Part shown: positions 62,895-64,000 of the stretch, piece after piece
How positions within the stretch are numbered: position 1 is the stretch's first letter
Layout of the letters: each line of letters starts with the position of its first letter
Source: Nostoc sp. T09
Lineage (GTDB): Bacteria > Cyanobacteriota > Cyanobacteriia > Cyanobacteriales > Nostocaceae
Assembly (NCBI RefSeq): GCF_002154695.1
Contig: NZ_MTAV01000061.1
Coordinates: 22,517-86,516, forward strand
Length of the DNA stretch: 64,000 bases
Direction: 5' to 3'
The notes under the pieces: model-generated
What the model saw: only the letters and a program-made list of their open reading frames with translations
What the model was told of the DNA's origin: nothing
The model's database searches: none
Program-made: the position numbers and the translations under genes

Positions 62895-63644
62895 TTACAG
62901 CGAGACTACACCGTAGTAAGCAAGAATAACAAAGACCGCCCCGAGTCCCAAAAGGATAAATCCCGTGTACACAGTTGCTAATGAAATCGCTTGGTAAAGC
63001 TTGGAATACGGTGGTTTTTGCCACTCCCAGCGATATGCTAGAGGAGGTTTAGCTTGGAAATATCCCAGTTGCGCAAGTTGCTGACGATGATAGCTGTCAT
63101 AGCGAGGAACGCGGGCAAAAGGTAGCTCTCCCAAGTGATGCTGAGAAATAATGCGGCGACGTTGATAGGGAACTGTATTCTCCCCAAAATTGGTTTGGTA
63201 TTCTTCACTATTTAGCAGTGCATTAATGAACCCATGCAACCCTTTTGTAGCCAGGATAATAGACCAGGAAATAGTTTCCTGTTGACTGTAAACGTTTCGC
63301 CCCAAAAGACGTTGTACGCACATTTCAACAAATCGGTAGTTGTTGTTTGTGTCGTAGTTGCGTAAGCGAAAGGTATCAGAAATTGCCAATCCCCGAATAA
63401 AATCCCGCACGGTAATGCTTCTATTTTTCAACTGCGATTCTAAAGCCAGTTGACGGTTACTGACGAGAATTTGTTGTTCGTTAAAAATCTGACGATAAGC
63501 AGCCCAAATCAACTGATTTATTTCTGCGGTCGAAGGAGTTGCTTCAGTAGTGTAGGTTTTAGGATGTTCGTCTCCAGGCAATTCAAATCCTGCAACCCTT
63601 TGGTTTTGGCTAGAGGGAGCGTAAGCTAGTAAGGGAATACTCAT
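62895..63644 (-). CDS. cpcL: phycobilisome rod linker with C-terminal TM (CpcL/CpcG-like)
   Basis: A 249-residue linker. The start MSIPLLAYAPSSQNQRVAGF matches the CpcG family N-terminus; an upstream ATG at 63695 adds 17 residues. The PBS_linker_poly domain spans about 35-180 (LIWAAYRQIFNEQQILVSNRQ, VRDFIRGLAISDTFR, YRFVEMCVQRLLGRNVYSQ, FINALLNSEEYQTNFGENTV). A C-terminal hydrophobic helix (about 225-245) replaces the usual CpcG tail, the mark of CpcL, which anchors rod-type phycobilisomes to thylakoids and passes energy to photosystem I. It is not in a cpc operon here. Confidence 0.85.
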   Translation of the reverse strand: MSIPLLAYAPSSQNQRVAGFELPGDEHPKTYTTEATPSTAEINQLIWAAYRQIFNEQQILVSNRQLALESQLKNRSITVRDFIRGLAISDTFRLRNYDTNNNYRFVEMCVQRLLGRNVYSQQETISWSIILATKGLHGFINALLNSEEYQTNFGENTVPYQRRRIISQHHLGELPFARVPRYDSYHRQQLAQLGYFQAKPPLAYRWEWQKPPYSKLYQAISLATVYTGFILLGLGAVFVILAYYGVVSL

Positions 63645-64000
63645 AATTATGCTGACAAAAGTGTAGAGAAGAGGATTCACTAATTCCTGCATCACGACTT
63701 GGTGGAAAGCGGTGCTGGCTTAGACTGTGGCGTAGGCGTAGCCTTTTGTAGACATCGCTCGAAAGTATCGCTCTACGATTTTGAGTAGAGCGCGATCGCC
63801 ACCAATGCAGGTAAGGATGCGGACAATATACGCCTGTACTTTCAAAAGCAGTAGCAGCAGCGAAATGCCGCTATCAGAGATTCCACACTTTCTGGAGCAA
63901 GTAGCGCTAGCTCCTATACAATCACTGTAACAATTACCTGAGAGACCATTTATAAAGTAAATATTAAGTAGGGTGTGTTACGGCTATGCAAGGATTTGGG
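63645..64000. other. upstream region of cpcL with dispersed repeats
   Basis: About 350 bases with no supported gene. They include a palindromic repeat (GGCGTAGGCGTAGCC and GTAGACATCGCTCG, near 63725-63760) and GAGTAGAGCGCGATCGCC. At the right edge lies the start of the TAGGGTGTGTTACGGC dispersed repeat, which is cut by the window end. The cpcL promoter should be here. Confidence 0.45.

Noticed and set aside
1..64000. tRNA or rRNA genes
   Set aside because: No segment with a convincing T-loop (GGTTCGAATCC type) and acceptor pairing was seen by eye; a covariance-model search would be decisive.

Overview
The window comes from a filamentous, probably heterocyst-forming cyanobacterium of the Nostoc/Calothrix type. 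The evidence is abundant HIP1 octamers (GCGATCGC), AT-rich intergenic DNA full of short dispersed palindromes and tandem repeats, a DevBCA exporter, a membrane-anchored phycobilisome linker (CpcL type), Ycf23, LrtA, a ComFB/SigG neighbourhood, many Ser/Thr kinase and WD40 proteins, and the cyanobacterial 2-oxoglutarate decarboxylase / succinic semialdehyde dehydrogenase pair. No rRNA, tRNA, CRISPR array or intact insertion sequence was recognised.

Layout. 0-9.3 kb: the end of an RbgA-type GTPase, a Ser/Thr kinase with an SH3b tail preceded by a small unlisted ORF, an FHA-GAF-adenylyl cyclase, a secreted four-repeat protein, then the two genes that close the cyanobacterial TCA cycle. 9.5-24.8 kb is an accessory, conflict-system-like region: a TRADD-N-associated two-TM protein, an HTH-ATPase, an HNH nuclease with an overlapping partner, the decayed tail of a second ATPase gene, a decayed antitoxin-like gene, a triple-GAF STAND ATPase, an NB-ARC protein with 14 WD40 repeats and a kinase with 7 WD40 repeats. 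It is interrupted by housekeeping genes (lipB, lrtA, prxQ). Two related 21-bp minisatellites lie immediately 3' of two of the accessory genes.

24.8-35.3 kb is a metal-efflux region: a double-DUF305 lipoprotein, an RND adaptor and pump, a small His-rich lipoprotein, a methyltransferase, and an RppA/RppB (NrsR/NrsS)-like two-component pair whose two genes are separated by a HicB-HicA toxin-antitoxin unit and an unknown gene. 35.4-53.1 kb holds Ycf23, a sugar aminotransferase, a FetB-like permease, a thioredoxin-fold secreted protein, devB-devC-devA, an AEC transporter with a structured leader, an M23 peptidase, ComFB, an L,D-transpeptidase, SigG with its probable anti-sigma factor, a gamma-glutamylcyclotransferase-like protein and leuS.

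53.8-60.6 kb is the most distinctive block: a six-gene, mostly overlapping stressosome operon (RsbR, RsbS, RsbT, an RsbT-like ATPase fused to a SpoIIE phosphatase, an RsbT-like ATPase fused to a hybrid histidine kinase, and a second hybrid kinase). It appears to couple a stressosome to phosphorelay output rather than to a sigma-B cascade. The window ends with an S66 LD-carboxypeptidase, a third 21-bp minisatellite and cpcL.
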